NCBI GenBank assembly: GCA_947179485.1
Contig: OX359247.1
Coordinates: 60,981,131 to 61,045,130 of the forward strand
Length of the DNA: 64,000 nucleotides
Reading direction: 5' to 3'
From: Allacma fusca
Lineage: Eukaryota; Arthropoda; Collembola; Symphypleona; Sminthuridae
A program made the translations under genes and the position numbers. Shown piece after piece: positions 23,493 to 36,500 of this stretch; positions within the stretch are counted from its first letter, which is position 1; every line of letters starts with the position of its first letter. The notes beneath the pieces were generated by a model. It was not told the DNA's origin. It did no database searches and was given only the letters and a program-made list of their open reading frames with translations.

Positions 23493-26400
23493 TGCTGTTT
23501 CTGCCAGGCTTCCAATTTTCGGGGAAAATTTGGAGGATCCCGAACCCTGGGATGAGTCCGAGTCGACAAAATCATAGAGATTTTTGAGACTGAATTCAAG
23601 ACCCATAGTACTATACTATAGTACGGACTACACACAGTATGCACATAAGACCAGCCCACGCTTGAGTTTCAATAGACGAGACTTACAAGCTGGAGAATTT
23701 CGAGAATTTTCAACCAAATCCTGTGGACTTAAGAACTTTTTCACGGAAAAACTGGGAATACTCATAGAACTATAGAGTTAACCAGTCAGCGGAATTTACG
23801 AGACTATCCATGGATATTCTCGCGAGTACGATAGATGTTACTTACATAGAACCAGTAAGTAGGATTTCGGATTTAGATCATTTTGTGATTCCTGATTTAC
23901 AACTTTAAGGAATTATTTCACCCGGAATGAGATTTCTGATCAAGATTTCATCCCGAGTGCAGCTAAATGATGTCCATTTCCAACCGGAAATTCTGGAAGG
24001 AAGGCGTCAACAAAAGCTAAGTATCGAAATACATTATTTTTGGGATTTAAAATTTTAAGTGCATAAAGATACAGGGTACACTGAAAGATTTTGCGAGAAA
24101 TATTTTAGTTTTGACATGCGCAACCCGGAGTTAGAATTTTTTGATAGGTTTAAATTTTAAGAAATTAAATAGGTAAATTCTTCCTAAACAATGACGTCAT
24201 CTTTTCCTATCTTTTTAGAAATCGGAAGGGCCGAGGTAGTGAGCACCGATATAAAGTGTTTGTGTGTACTGTATATTTTACTTTCCTTAGGCTGATCTTT
24301 GGATGAAGGAATAGTTTAGTGTTTCTTTTTATGAAAGGAAGAATAAACAGACGGATATGTTAGATTTTTCCTGTGGCTTAGAAATAAGGGACCTTTTCTA
24401 AGAGAATTTTCGTGATGCGTCTACCGCGCGGAAATTTCTATAACAGTCTTTATAAATCATTCTACACTTAACAAGCAAAGGATAGCTGTTAGAGTATTTG
24501 GAACTTTTCCAAAATTTTAGTTAGGGTTTAGTGACTGAAATCTAAACACAATAAGGAATCTATTATTTTTCTTTTACACTCAATTCCACCCGTAGCGAAG
24601 TACCGATGCGGGGTTATTAGCAAATCAATGTCGAGGCACTGACATATTCGGACCCAAATTTTACCAAATGAACCGAGGGACGGTGTTCATGAGGCATTAG
24701 TTATTCTTCGATTGTGAAAATTTCAATCCAAAGTACTGGATTAAAGGAGGTTTTAGAATTTGTTCAAAAGGTTTTCGTAGTTATAGGGTTGGAAAGGCGA
24801 GTACGAGCGCCAACATTGTGGTATTAATTTTAGCGTCTGGTAAGGTATCTCCAGTAGGAACGATTTTTCCTGTAGGTAAAAATTAGAAGGAACAATGTTG
24901 CGATATAAGGTAATTTATTATATCATATCTTTTACAGAGAGTTAATCATTGTATTTTACTCACTCTATGGTTCGCCATAGCGCAAAAACTTTTTGAAATA
25001 TTTAGGCAGTAACCATGGCAAATGGTAGGTACATACTTTACGAGTAGAATGACATTTATTTCACTCTCGTATATTTAACCATTCCGAAGTTAGTCGGACC
25101 TAAAGTTGAGGTCATGGTTTTAGCGTTTTCCACGGCGGGATTGACCTCCCGCGAAGAAGTGAAAAGCCTCAATGTCAAATAAATTAGTGTTTTGTAAAGG
25201 TCAGGTGTTAATATTAGTAAAAACAAACGACAGTAACGCGAATAGAAGTGTAAAGGACTCAAATCGTCCAAGAAGTTTTAGACCTTTAGTTTAGACCTTT
25301 AAGTTAATGCATTAGGCGGGTTAACTCCTGCAAATTTTAGAAGACATTTGGCGGGTAAAGAGTCGGAAGTTGTGGTCACCCTGGATGAGGCACTTCTTGG
25401 GCTACACAACCACGGTGAAATAAGGAAGATTTGCCACATCCACAAAGGAGTATAAATTCCTGAAGTTTGGGTGCTGGGCAAGGGCAACTTTTTTACAACA
25501 ACCATGGTTGCCGGCGGAATTTCGGGGCGGGAGGCCTTACTACTAATCCAAGTGCCCTCAAAGGTCACGATAAGTTTGGACTAGTATATTCCTCACAGGC
25601 CAAATCAATAATTGGATACAGAAATTCCCCGGCTCTACCCGTGGGACGACTTGAAGCGGGTATGTACCCACCACGACGCCGCCTCATCACATGTTTCTAA
25701 AAAACCCGCCTGCCTGCTGAAGACTTCCGGAATGAGTTCGGAATAACATTGATTCCGAACCACAAAATTCCAGTGAAGCGGCCTGGCACAAGTTCAATGA
25801 ATATTTCAGGGTTCGGATACTTAAAAAGTAGCCTTTTCAAAAGAAACCCAACGACAATCGTAGGGGCCTGGAAAACGTTACGAGAGGAGTGTACAACATA
25901 TGACCCTGCCCTAGTCCAACGGGTCAACCGATATTAGAAAACTCTGTGTCCTCTGGTAGTGAAGAAGTGTAGTAGTCAAAATAAAAATATTACAAGGTTA
26001 TTTAAAAAGCGTTACTTGTCTTATTTTTCAAATCAAAAGTGAATAAAATACGATGAATAACCCTCTGTAACAATTTTCATTGGAATATCGGATTTTTCTG
26101 AAACGCCGACAGCAAGCGACAATACGCCTAGATCCTGTTAGAGGTAATTGTAGAGGCTACAAGTGAGCGCAGAATTTTAGGTTTTTGTTTTTGCCCGAAC
26201 TTAGGCGAGTTGGTAACGTTGTTCAATACCCGAAAGTTTGGAGGGCTAGGAAACTAGCTAGGATAACAGGGGCAGCGGATCCAAGTCACGGAGATGCCAC
26301 TTTAAAACCATAAATAACCGGGCTAGGCCATGGAGTGACATGTAACGGTATTTATGGGACTTTCATTTTTCTATATGTTCTTCTAACATAACCGGGAAAT

Positions 26401-27100
26401 GGTTATATAAGTTAGCCACCACGAGGGAACTCACAGTAGTAGAAGTGAGTAGGCATAAGCAACCACGGTGCTGGTTTAGGAAAAACTTAGGACACCAGTA
26501 ATTAGTGACTTTAATTATTAGGACATCGCGTATGCTTATAGTCTTTGGTAAGAGCAGGCTTACTTCAAGGAATAGCTTAGGATTTTTAGAACACAATTTT
26601 GTCTAAGGGACCTGACAAATTTGGAGCGGATACAGTCCTGTTTGAAATAGAGAGATTTCATTTTAGGAGTATTACGGACAACTTAGGCTACACTTAATCA
26701 AGTGACTGGAGAAGGTGTAGATAGATTTTAAGGAAGAAAAGGATATAGGATTAAATAGACTTTCAGCAAATAATAGGTTAAACAAAGGTAATTTTAGGGT
26801 AGGTATAGCCTTCGCTGGGTTACGCGTAGGGATACCAAAACACGGTTCGAGTTCATGTAAAATCAAGTAAAGACAGATTGTTTCAGAAACCACTCTCAAT
26901 TCTGAGAAAAACAAATTTTACAAAGGTACTACATTTTGCGCACCCCTTCTTATCAACATCCTAAAGAAAGGCAAGCGCATAAATTCCCACATACCATCAC
27001 CAGGGAATAAGAGCTAATTTTCCCATAACAACATCTTAGGAAAATACAAGCTCATACTTTCAGCTTAGACCACCGAAAGCATTGAAAGTTTATTTCAGAG
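23493..27100 (+). other. Leader of copy 1
   Basis: About 3.6 kb between the 5' LTR and the first gag-like coding stretch. No long frame and no family match are seen. Such a long leader is unusual. Packaging and splice signals may lie here, but none can be pointed out with confidence. Confidence 0.5.
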
Positions 27101-27106
27101 GTCATG

Positions 27107-30100
27107 CCCAACAAAGGTAAGAATGACCCCCAGGAGCGACATCCCAATACGCTCCAGACTAGGACCAATACAAGATCAGCAGGTCCAGTAGCCGAAAATG
27201 AGGAAACTTTGGATGAATTTAATGCAAGAATACAAAGAGAACGAAGATAAGAAAGAAGGAGGGATCGTGAGAATAGATCCAATACTCACGATTCCGAACT
27301 TTCAACTCTACCATCTGAAAACTCCAGCGATTTTTCCCAGTCCGTTATAGTTGGTGAAAACACCGAAACTAGACCGCGTGGACATAATGGGAATGACGAG
27401 TCAATCCATCCAGAGGCAACATCCTCAACCCATGATGACCTAACAGATCGCGACCAGGTTATCATGGAAGAAACTCATTCGGCGGAAAACGCAAAAGAAG
27501 AGGAAACATCCGAAGAAGAAGTCTTAAGAGAATTTATGAAGAACGCTGCAGGGGAAGTAATTTTCGTTACTAGTCAAGCGGGTTAAATTATTAAGGAATT
27601 GCTGTCAGAAAGTACTGAGGGAAGAGCAAGATCTGCAAGTAGCCAAGCCACGTCATCTTTTGAAATAGTGACGGACAAAGACAGTCCAACCACCAGTTCG
27701 GACATGGAAAGGATTCCGGACAACGTAGACAAAACCACGGATAGCGAGGATGAGCTGGAAGAAGACACAAGAGAATTTACACCGGATGTCATACAAGAAG
27801 ACACATTGACAATTCCGGTTAATACTACGGTAAATGAATTACAGCAAGAAATAGAAAATATTCCGTTGTCAGAAAGAACAGCTGATCCAACTAATGAGAC
27901 TACTCAACCCTTATCACCCGAGAAGACAAAATTGCCAAATGCACCAACAGCCCCACAAGAAGAAAAAGGGGAGGAGCGCATTAGCAAAATAAGGGCTGAA
28001 GATAACCAAGCAAGCGGTAGTAGTCAATATACGGAACAGCGAAGACCAAGTTTATGGGACGAAGTGGCACAGGCGGAATATTTTGCAGACACCGGAAATC
28101 AAGTTCCAGTACCACCGACCGACCATACTCAGCAGGCATCATCTGTTGACCGGCATTCTAGCACTGACATTCCACCGGTAACGACCACGCAGACTAGACG
28201 GAACAGTCCAGACAGACTTGAACACTTGGAAGCTTTGACAGAATCGCAATTTATCCTGACAGATCTTGGAACTCACAATATCGAAGCCTTTTCAGCCATT
28301 ACAGAAGGTGTTAGTAATTCCGAAGAGACCGTTACGGAGTTACATACCCATACTAGAACTTCAGAAGTATCCCAACAAGAACGAACCGAGCGTAGAGAGA
28401 GCGAAAACGCAATACGGGGATTAGCGGAAGAAGGAAGATTCGAATTTGAGGTTGACATACCAGTCATAAATGACATTTTGGCAATAATTTCTGATTCAAG
28501 AAGGAATTTGTGGACACACTTTTTAACAATCGACCGACTAGATGCCCATTGGCTAAGGGTACGCCATATTACTGCCAACACAAGACACATAGGAAGAGTG
28601 CAGTGGTCCTACCTTTTCTTTAGGATTGCCCTTGGAATCTACGAAAGAGAAACTAACCGTAGACCTGACGAGCGAACAACAACTACCTTATGGAAAAGAG
28701 CTGAGGAACAAGCCAGAGACCTTGAACAAAACGTGGAAGTTTCAACCGATGTTATACAACACCTATTAGAAAGAAGATTTTTATCAATTCGTAGTAGGTC
28801 AGGAGCGACAGACGAGCAGATATTTTTAAACGACAGAAGACCTTACATCACGGTAGTCAACCCCAGAAATCCAGACAGGGATTTAAGACCACGACTTCGA
28901 AGACGAAGGAGGAATAATCCGGAAGACGTACAACAACCAAACCAATCTGAACGTCAAGGCCCAGAAGGCACTATAAGCACAACCTCACAGACCGCAACTC
29001 ATAGCGTAACATCTCAAGAGAATTCAAGAACTAGATCTTTGAGACCAATCTATAGCAACTCACCTACGGCAGGATACCGAATATTAACTGACCACGCGCA
29101 ACAATATGTAGAAAGTCAGCAACAATTTAGAGACTTAGCGAGTAGAGGCTCACGCTTGGAGCAGGATTTATCACAACTACCAAGGTTACGACCCACTATC
29201 ACCCGAAGGGAAATTACTTCCACTAATAGCACTCCGACTATCTCGGAAGCTAGTAGTACAAGACCCTCGCCTACTACTAGCACTCCAAGTAAAGTACCAG
29301 CAGTTACGCCACGCAAAGATACTTCGCAAGAAAGTCAACAGAATTCGCAGCCAATTCCAGATACCCAACAACCATCAATGTCAACTCAAGTGACATCTAG
29401 AATACAAAGGACATTAGAAACAACCCAGAACATCGACCCGTAGTCAGACCCACTAATTTACAGACCAGATTAGCCACTCATCAAGAAGTAAAAACTCCGG
29501 ATGAGACACTACCACCTACGGTTACAATAGGGACTTCACCGATTAGAACAGCTCGACCAGAAGCTGTAGCAACAAGACTCTACAGAGAACGAGAAGTTTT
29601 TCACGACTCATCTCATACTATTATACCACAACAAGTTTATCAATCACCAGGGGGACGAATATACATACATCCACCGCTATATACACAATTTACAAGCTGA
29701 AGAAAGAACCGTCACCTTCCCGGAATTACAGCAACTTGTGGAAGCAGGACGACGTACAAGAAGGACGGGATCAAAAACTACCGTCAGAACAATACGCAAC
29801 TCAGATACCGGAACATATTTTCTAGCGCCCACAAACCTAGAAAGAAGAATCATCTATCAATCACCAAACGGATCAGTATACAATAGTCCACCTACAGGAA
29901 GGAGGGGTATTTACAGAGTTGAAATCAACGCTAGGGATCTATTGAGAAGATTGTCTCGAGGGGATAGAACGCGAATTCCCGGAGGGACATTGGTTACGGA
30001 ACCTGAGGAGGAAGAAGAAGTACCACCCGATAGTGAAGTAGAAACACAACCGACTACAGCAAGTCGACCAACAACAATTCCGGCACGAACAAACATACCT

Positions 30101-31884
30101 CCGAATACACAAAGTAACACAAGGACAGTTACAAACTTAACTGGAGCCACTGCAAGGCAACCAGTTCAAGTATTTCCAGCAAGCAATCCCGACCACGAAT
30201 TCCTACGTAACTCACCGAGACGACCAGGATCATCAAGAGTAAAATTGGGCAAACGCACGAGTACAAGTTCAAATTGCACCGGACGGAACTATTCATGCAC
30301 CATCATCTCCAAGCAATCGACCAGACTTTGAGGAACGATCAGTTACTACCCGGGAATTCATCAACCTCTCAAGAAATCACCAGAGATTAGTAGATGAACA
30401 AAGACGCCATTTGGATAGGCGACGTAAGAAGATTGATTTGGCTAGACTCCGAATCAGGATTAGTACATAGGGAACCGCTAACTCATGCAAACCGCCAATT
30501 TACCCCGACTCCAGTAACAAGAATAGAATACGAAGGGATTGTCACAAGTGCAGATCAACGAGCAGCCTTTACACGAATTTTAACAAGCCGACTTGGTGAT
30601 CCAGACTTTGTGACGATATTTTATAATAACGGTAGAAGAATCAGATACCGAAATATAAATTACAGACACGGTAGACGGGACGCCCAACCAACAACTCGAC
30701 AGCTAGTGAACTTACTGGAACAAGAGGATCATTACGAAGCGCTGTTACAACTCCTTCGAGAGGAACAACATAACGAATACAGCTTTGAAGATGCAGAGCT
30801 CGGAAGCGACGACAGTTTAGCCGAAGAAAGTTCAGCATCACCGGATTCATCATTGTCACCCGGACCGCAATTGAATCCACGCTTTAGCGACGATAGCTTG
30901 AATCCAGACGTTAATCATTTTTGTGTAGTAGTTGACAACGAGGGATATATTTCACAAGAATTTACCCCAGATAGATACATATTCTCGTTAAGTCATAACG
31001 ACGTTATACAAGCCACAGCCAATGTTATTAAAAGACTCGGATTAGGACAGGGGTATATTCACCTAAGAGACGACAGAAGAGTTGGTTACCGAATAGCCAG
31101 ATTTCAAGTACAAGATTTACCCGAGGAAGCCCGAGAACAGGTAAAGAAACATATCGACAGATTAGCAGAAATACGAGCAAGAGCGGCAACGACGGACCTA
31201 ACAATTCATCCTCTAGAATGGACCCACCCACTGGAGGAGCAGGAGCAGGTACAAGCCCAAGAGGTCAACAGAGCAGAGGAGGTTATAATTCTTCCCGAGG
31301 AAGACAACCTACCAACAGGAGGTAGTCGAGGAGGAAGAGCGGGAAGAGCCGGAAGTAGACAACGTGCTAGTCAAGATTCCGAAGACCCGTCATCATCATC
31401 TTCATCATCATCAACTTCATCAACATCATCTTCATCATTAAGCAATAACTTCAGCGCACGCGAAGAACCCCGTCGTAGCAATTACAGATTTAACAGAAAC
31501 CAACAGAGAAATAACCAACAAAACAATCAAGTGGAGAATCCACAAAGACCTCAAGGTAGACACAGAGTACAAGTGCAAGTGTTGGTGCAAATTGATTACG
31601 AACCATTAGATGACATAGCAGCTTTATTTATGACCAAGGTTGACTTTAAGCCAGCACATGATGACCCAGTACTGGCAATAGAACAAGCAGAACTACAAGC
31701 AATTAGATTTGGAGCAGCTCAAACACCTGAGGCAAAGCTGAGATACATAACCTTGATTTTTAATTCACCAGTTCGAGACTGCATTACAAATTGGATAGCA
31801 GAAAGAAGAGTGGACAAAGAAGCTCCCTATGAGAACATAGAATGGGAGGAATTCAGAGTACAATTATTAAGGGACAACTATTAA
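27107..31884 (+). mobile_element. Gag-like region of copy 1
   Basis: Low-complexity, polar coding sequence rich in Glu, Ser, Thr, Arg and Gln, with a folded core near 28440-28850 (DIPVINDILAIISDSRRNLW). The part before the protease (about 31600-31880), after a Ser-run and an Arg/Asn/Gln-rich basic stretch, has the look of a capsid-like helical domain (AALFMTKVDF, RYITLIFNSPVRDCITNW). No CCHC knuckle is visible. The assignment rests on position ahead of protease and reverse transcriptase. Broken. Confidence 0.6.
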
Positions 31885-32690
31885 TGGAAGAATTATACGA
31901 AGAATTGGAAATTGTAGACTGTAACCCATGCAGAATAGACAATGGATATAAAGCAACAATCCAATTTCAGATTTGCAGTATGGTCATGCCAGTACTCTTA
32001 GATACTGGAGCAACAAGATCATGCATACAAAGAAACCTTCTACCAAAATGTGCAGAGATATCAGAAGCACCTAGCAGACTACGTGTCGCAATAGCATCTG
32101 GAGAACTCATCAAGCCAACGTGCGTACAAAATTTCCTATGACGATTGAAGGAGTAGAACTGCAATTCAAAGGCTTAGTTTTGGAGACTCTTGAACCAAAG
32201 ATGATTATAGGAGAAGACTTAATGACCAAATACAAGGTTCTGATTGACTACGACAAGGGAGAGATTCGAAGCCCTTATTTCAACACCATCCCGATGACCA
32301 GGGATACGCATCTATACATGGGACAAAAGAAAACAGACACCGAATTTGCCAATTCAATATTTTCCTTCAATCAGAAGAAGCCCAAAGCGAATCAAATGTG
32401 TAGGACGAAGGAAACAGTCACAATTCCAGCAATGACTCATATGAAAAAACCTATCCACATTCCAAGAAAAATCAAGAAGGACTTCCTACTCAATCCTTTG
32501 GAGCAACTTTACACCAGCAACAGGCTATTGGTAGCAACGGGAATTGTTCCAAAGGAAGATCCGTACGCTTATGTATTCAACCCGTCAGCAGGAGCGCAGA
32601 CTACGTATGGAAGGACGGCAGTCGGATATGCAGAGGAAGACTTCGAAATTCTAAAGTTAAAAGAGAATATCTCCGAGATACAAGTTTAAG
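31885..32690 (+). mobile_element. Aspartic protease region of copy 1
   Basis: The word VLLDTGATRSCIQ is the catalytic site of a retropepsin. It is followed by a typical flap-to-helix stretch with MIIGEDLMTKY, as in Ty3/Gypsy proteases (ILG-D). A linker follows and leads to the reverse transcriptase. This copy is a fossil. Confidence 0.8.
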
Positions 32691-32699
32691 ATTAACACA

Positions 32700-33540
32700 G
32701 GAACATATGGATTGTTTTGACATCAACCCGGAATTACCAGAACAGGCAAGAGTTCAATACCGAGCACTACTTGCAAGATGCCCAGAATGTTTTGCTTTCA
32801 GCAAAGCAGACCTAAAAGAACCAGCTTGTGTAGAACCCGTCAGAATCCACACAGGTAACAACCCACCAGTACAATGTAAACCATTTCCTTGCTCGCCAGT
32901 AGAACGCGAAAAGGTGAGAGAGGAAATCCAAAAGATGTTAGATGCAAATATCATCAAGGAAGTCAACGGACCATATAGCAGTCCGCTATTTCTCATCAAA
33001 AAGAAAGGCGGAACATTCCGATCAGTTGTAGACTACAGAGCACTGAACAAAACAATTACAGATCAAGTTTATCCTATAGCCAGAATTGACGACATACTTA
33101 TGCAGTTTAATAAATCAGCTATCTTCGACACCTTGGACATGGAATCAGGATTTTTCCAATTATTAATTCACGAAGATGATCAAGTAAAAACTTCATTTAT
33201 TACCCAAGATGGACTTTACTGCTTTTTAAGACTTCCAATGGGAGCAAAGATAGCACCTTCAGCGTTTCAACGTGCAGCTGACCAGATGATAGGTTCCTTA
33301 AAATTCCGAGGAGCCATGGTTTACCTAGATGATGTTGTTTCATATGGAATCAACATGGAAGACAAATTAGCATCATTGGAAGAATTACTTCTCAGAGCTA
33401 GCAACAAAAATTTCTAGTTTAAGCCCTCAAAATGCAAATTTGGCTACTTTGAAATTATTGTCTTAGGATTTAAAGTATCAAGAGAAGGTACTTGTCCAGA
33501 CCCAGGCAAGATAGAAACAATCAAGAAGGTAAAAATTCCA
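32700..33540 (+). mobile_element. Reverse transcriptase region of copy 1
   Basis: The fingers and palm of a Ty3/Gypsy reverse transcriptase are recognised from SPLFLIKKKGGTFRSVVDYR, YPIARIDDIL, LRLPMGAKIAPSAFQR and the active-site box VYLDD. Family placement is firm from these words. It belongs to the broken copy. Confidence 0.85.
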
Positions 33541-36500
33541 AAATCAGAACCCGAAGCTAGTAGGAAGCCACGTAGCCATGAAGATCGAGAACCTGGCAGT
33601 TCAAGATACAGTTCCAGAGATCGCCAAAGTTCTAAAGAAGATCGATCCAGAAAAACGGAGGAAGTTTCATCGCACACACCTAAAAGGATGAGATCAAGAG
33701 AAAGTACGCCACCCAGAGTAGAAACTGTCACAAGCAGCAGTAGGCATAGAGACCGTTACTATCATCAGAGACACAGATCACCTGCGAGAAGCTATGAACG
33801 CAGCGGACACAGGTCAAATGAGGATGATAGGAGGCGAAGCCGCCATTCACCTGTCAGGAGTAGAAGTACGGAAAGACAATCCATACTTACTCCACCCATT
33901 GACACAGCAAGGGCCAGCTACAATTCTGTAGCTTCTCACACAAGGCAAATGCTGAAGAGACCTACCACACCTCCAAAAATAGAGAGACAGTGCAGCTCTA
34001 AGGATTCCATTAGTAGGGACGAAAAACCCTTACCACAACGAGTGGCCAAGGCTGAACAACGAACGAGAGGCGAACAATCTTCCACACTCCCTCCACCCGT
34101 ACCAACAAAGTCTAACACTACAGGACCAAATACAGCACGAGTGGAGCCGACTATACAATCCACACCTCAAATTAAGGCAAAGCCATCTATGGAAGTTAAT
34201 GTTGTACAGATGGAAGATGCCAAAGGAAAAGTGGCTACTTCCTTGGACATAATATTAACAACACCGGCGAGGGGAAAAGAAGCTCCACCACCCCAAGCGA
34301 TAGAACCAAAACCTGTGTCACCAGACATCATGATTATTGAAAATGATGTACCTCAACAATCAACAATACTTAGCCCAGGGTCCACCACAGATACATCAGC
34401 AGTCAGCTCAGAGGCGGAAATTGAAATTGTGAAGCAAATTAGCTACATAAAATTTACACACGCCAAATGCAAAAGGGCCCGACATATCCCCATAAATATG
34501 ACAGATCCTCAACCTAAGAACGGTGAATGCAAACACCACATGAAAAAGCGCATAAAGACCGAAAAATTGGCTAGAAAAAAAGCCGAGGGACCCAATACCG
34601 AGGCAGAAATGGAAATAATTTTACCAACATTAGACCCATTACAGCGAGCGATCCATATTTTGGATTTGGATTCGAAGCGACAATCTCAATATGATGAAAT
34701 TGCCCGCAACCTACAACGTGACAGCTTATCCATTTTATTTGCCACCCACAATGGAAAAGAACCAGCCATTTTCAAAGAAATGCGAGGCTATGCACAAGAA
34801 CAATTGCATAAGATACGTATTAAATGGAGAGCTTGGAGAATTAAACATAATTTTCCAGCCGTGTGTACTCTACTTGGAATTAACCCCGACTCAAGGAAAT
34901 TCCCCGAGATGCCAATGGAAGCTCACTAACCCCCGGAAATGACCATACCTGAGACGTCGCAGGGACCATACCAACGCATGGAAGCAACTGGAACGGAAGT
35001 TCAGCCACCCACAGGGGAGAAGGGGTTACCCACCCTGAATAACAACGTCAACAGAACACAAGTATTTAAAACCCAAACCGAACTAGAGAGAGCTATCACT
35101 CCACTCCTAACTGACGAGATAGCAACAGAACTGGAAAGATATTTGGAACCAGCCCAAATACATCACCAAACTGAATCTTCATCTTTATCAGATTTTGCGA
35201 CACCATCTCATGACATTTCTTTAAGCATGGATACGGAAGAGTTACCAATAACTACCAGCCCGCCACGGGATGATCACTCTCCACCCAGAGGAGGAGGAGG
35301 ATGCGGAGGACCGATTCCAGCCGTTGGACACAACTTTTTCACATTCATGTTACTTATGGGAATAGTAACAATGGGACTAGGAATGGTACCAGCCACACGT
35401 CTGCCAGGACCCGTCACCACAAACAATTATCTACACCGACTGGAAGGATTTAATCGCCTAATGAAATCGTTCAATGAGACCACAACAAATGACGAGTTCA
35501 CATGCAACAATATGGAACGACACCGCAGACTTCACACAAGGGATAGTGGCGGGAGAACCGCCACCTCACAATTTCGGAGAAAATGTGAGACCTTTCTTTT
35601 CCAATTGGATTCAAAGATTCAAAGAATCCGATACAGCGAAAGGATGTGCTACCATGGCAGCTATCGCATTAACATGGACCATCATGACAATGAGTTATGT
35701 TTTACAATACTGGAAGCCATCATGTGGACAAAGAGTAGCAATCCCAGATGACTGGATAATGGTAAAATACGAACTTGAGGACGGAAGACCAATGTGGATT
35801 ACACTTCCTATCGATACAGCCAGTATGATGGAATGGGAAAAGACCCTACATATCCAAGTTCCAGTCGCAACTACCACAACAACGACTGCATCACCTTACG
35901 AGCGGAAAAAATTTCTGTCAGATCCAAAAGACAAGCTGAATGGTTAAACAACGCAACAATCACACAACTTTGGAACAAAGCTTTTTACGTACAAGGAGAA
36001 AATCACAAAGAAAATCACCAACAGGAAGTAGATACACCCAGTGGGATTTTGATGTTCTCTAAGGTCATTCGTGACGGATGGAAACTTTCAGCTCATAAAC
36101 TATTCCAGCTATTTGATATATTACAACAATACACTGTACCTGGTATTTTAATTAAGAATAATGTGGATACCTTAGGAAAGGTAGTCGACAAAGGTATAAA
36201 TGAACACCTAGGATCTAGCTTAAAGATCATATTAGGATACCAACCACACAACAACAGGACCAAAAGAAGTATTATCCCCAGAGAAGATTTGTCAAAGATC
36301 CAACGACAAATCCAAAATGACCCTCACAGCCTAACCATGGGGGAAGACTACAAACATCCCGCTAGAGAAATTTTGGACGAAAAATTAGTTTTCTTTAACA
36401 CCGCCATTACCATCCATGAAGCCAATATGACAGTTGCAATTTTACTTCCCATGATCTACAAGGGAGTAGATCACATTGAAGCAGACAAATTTAATAAATG

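Noticed and set aside
27599-29443. 614-residue frame as a host gene
   Set aside because: It lies between the paired LTRs, upstream of the protease and reverse transcriptase, so it is part of the gag-like region of copy 1.
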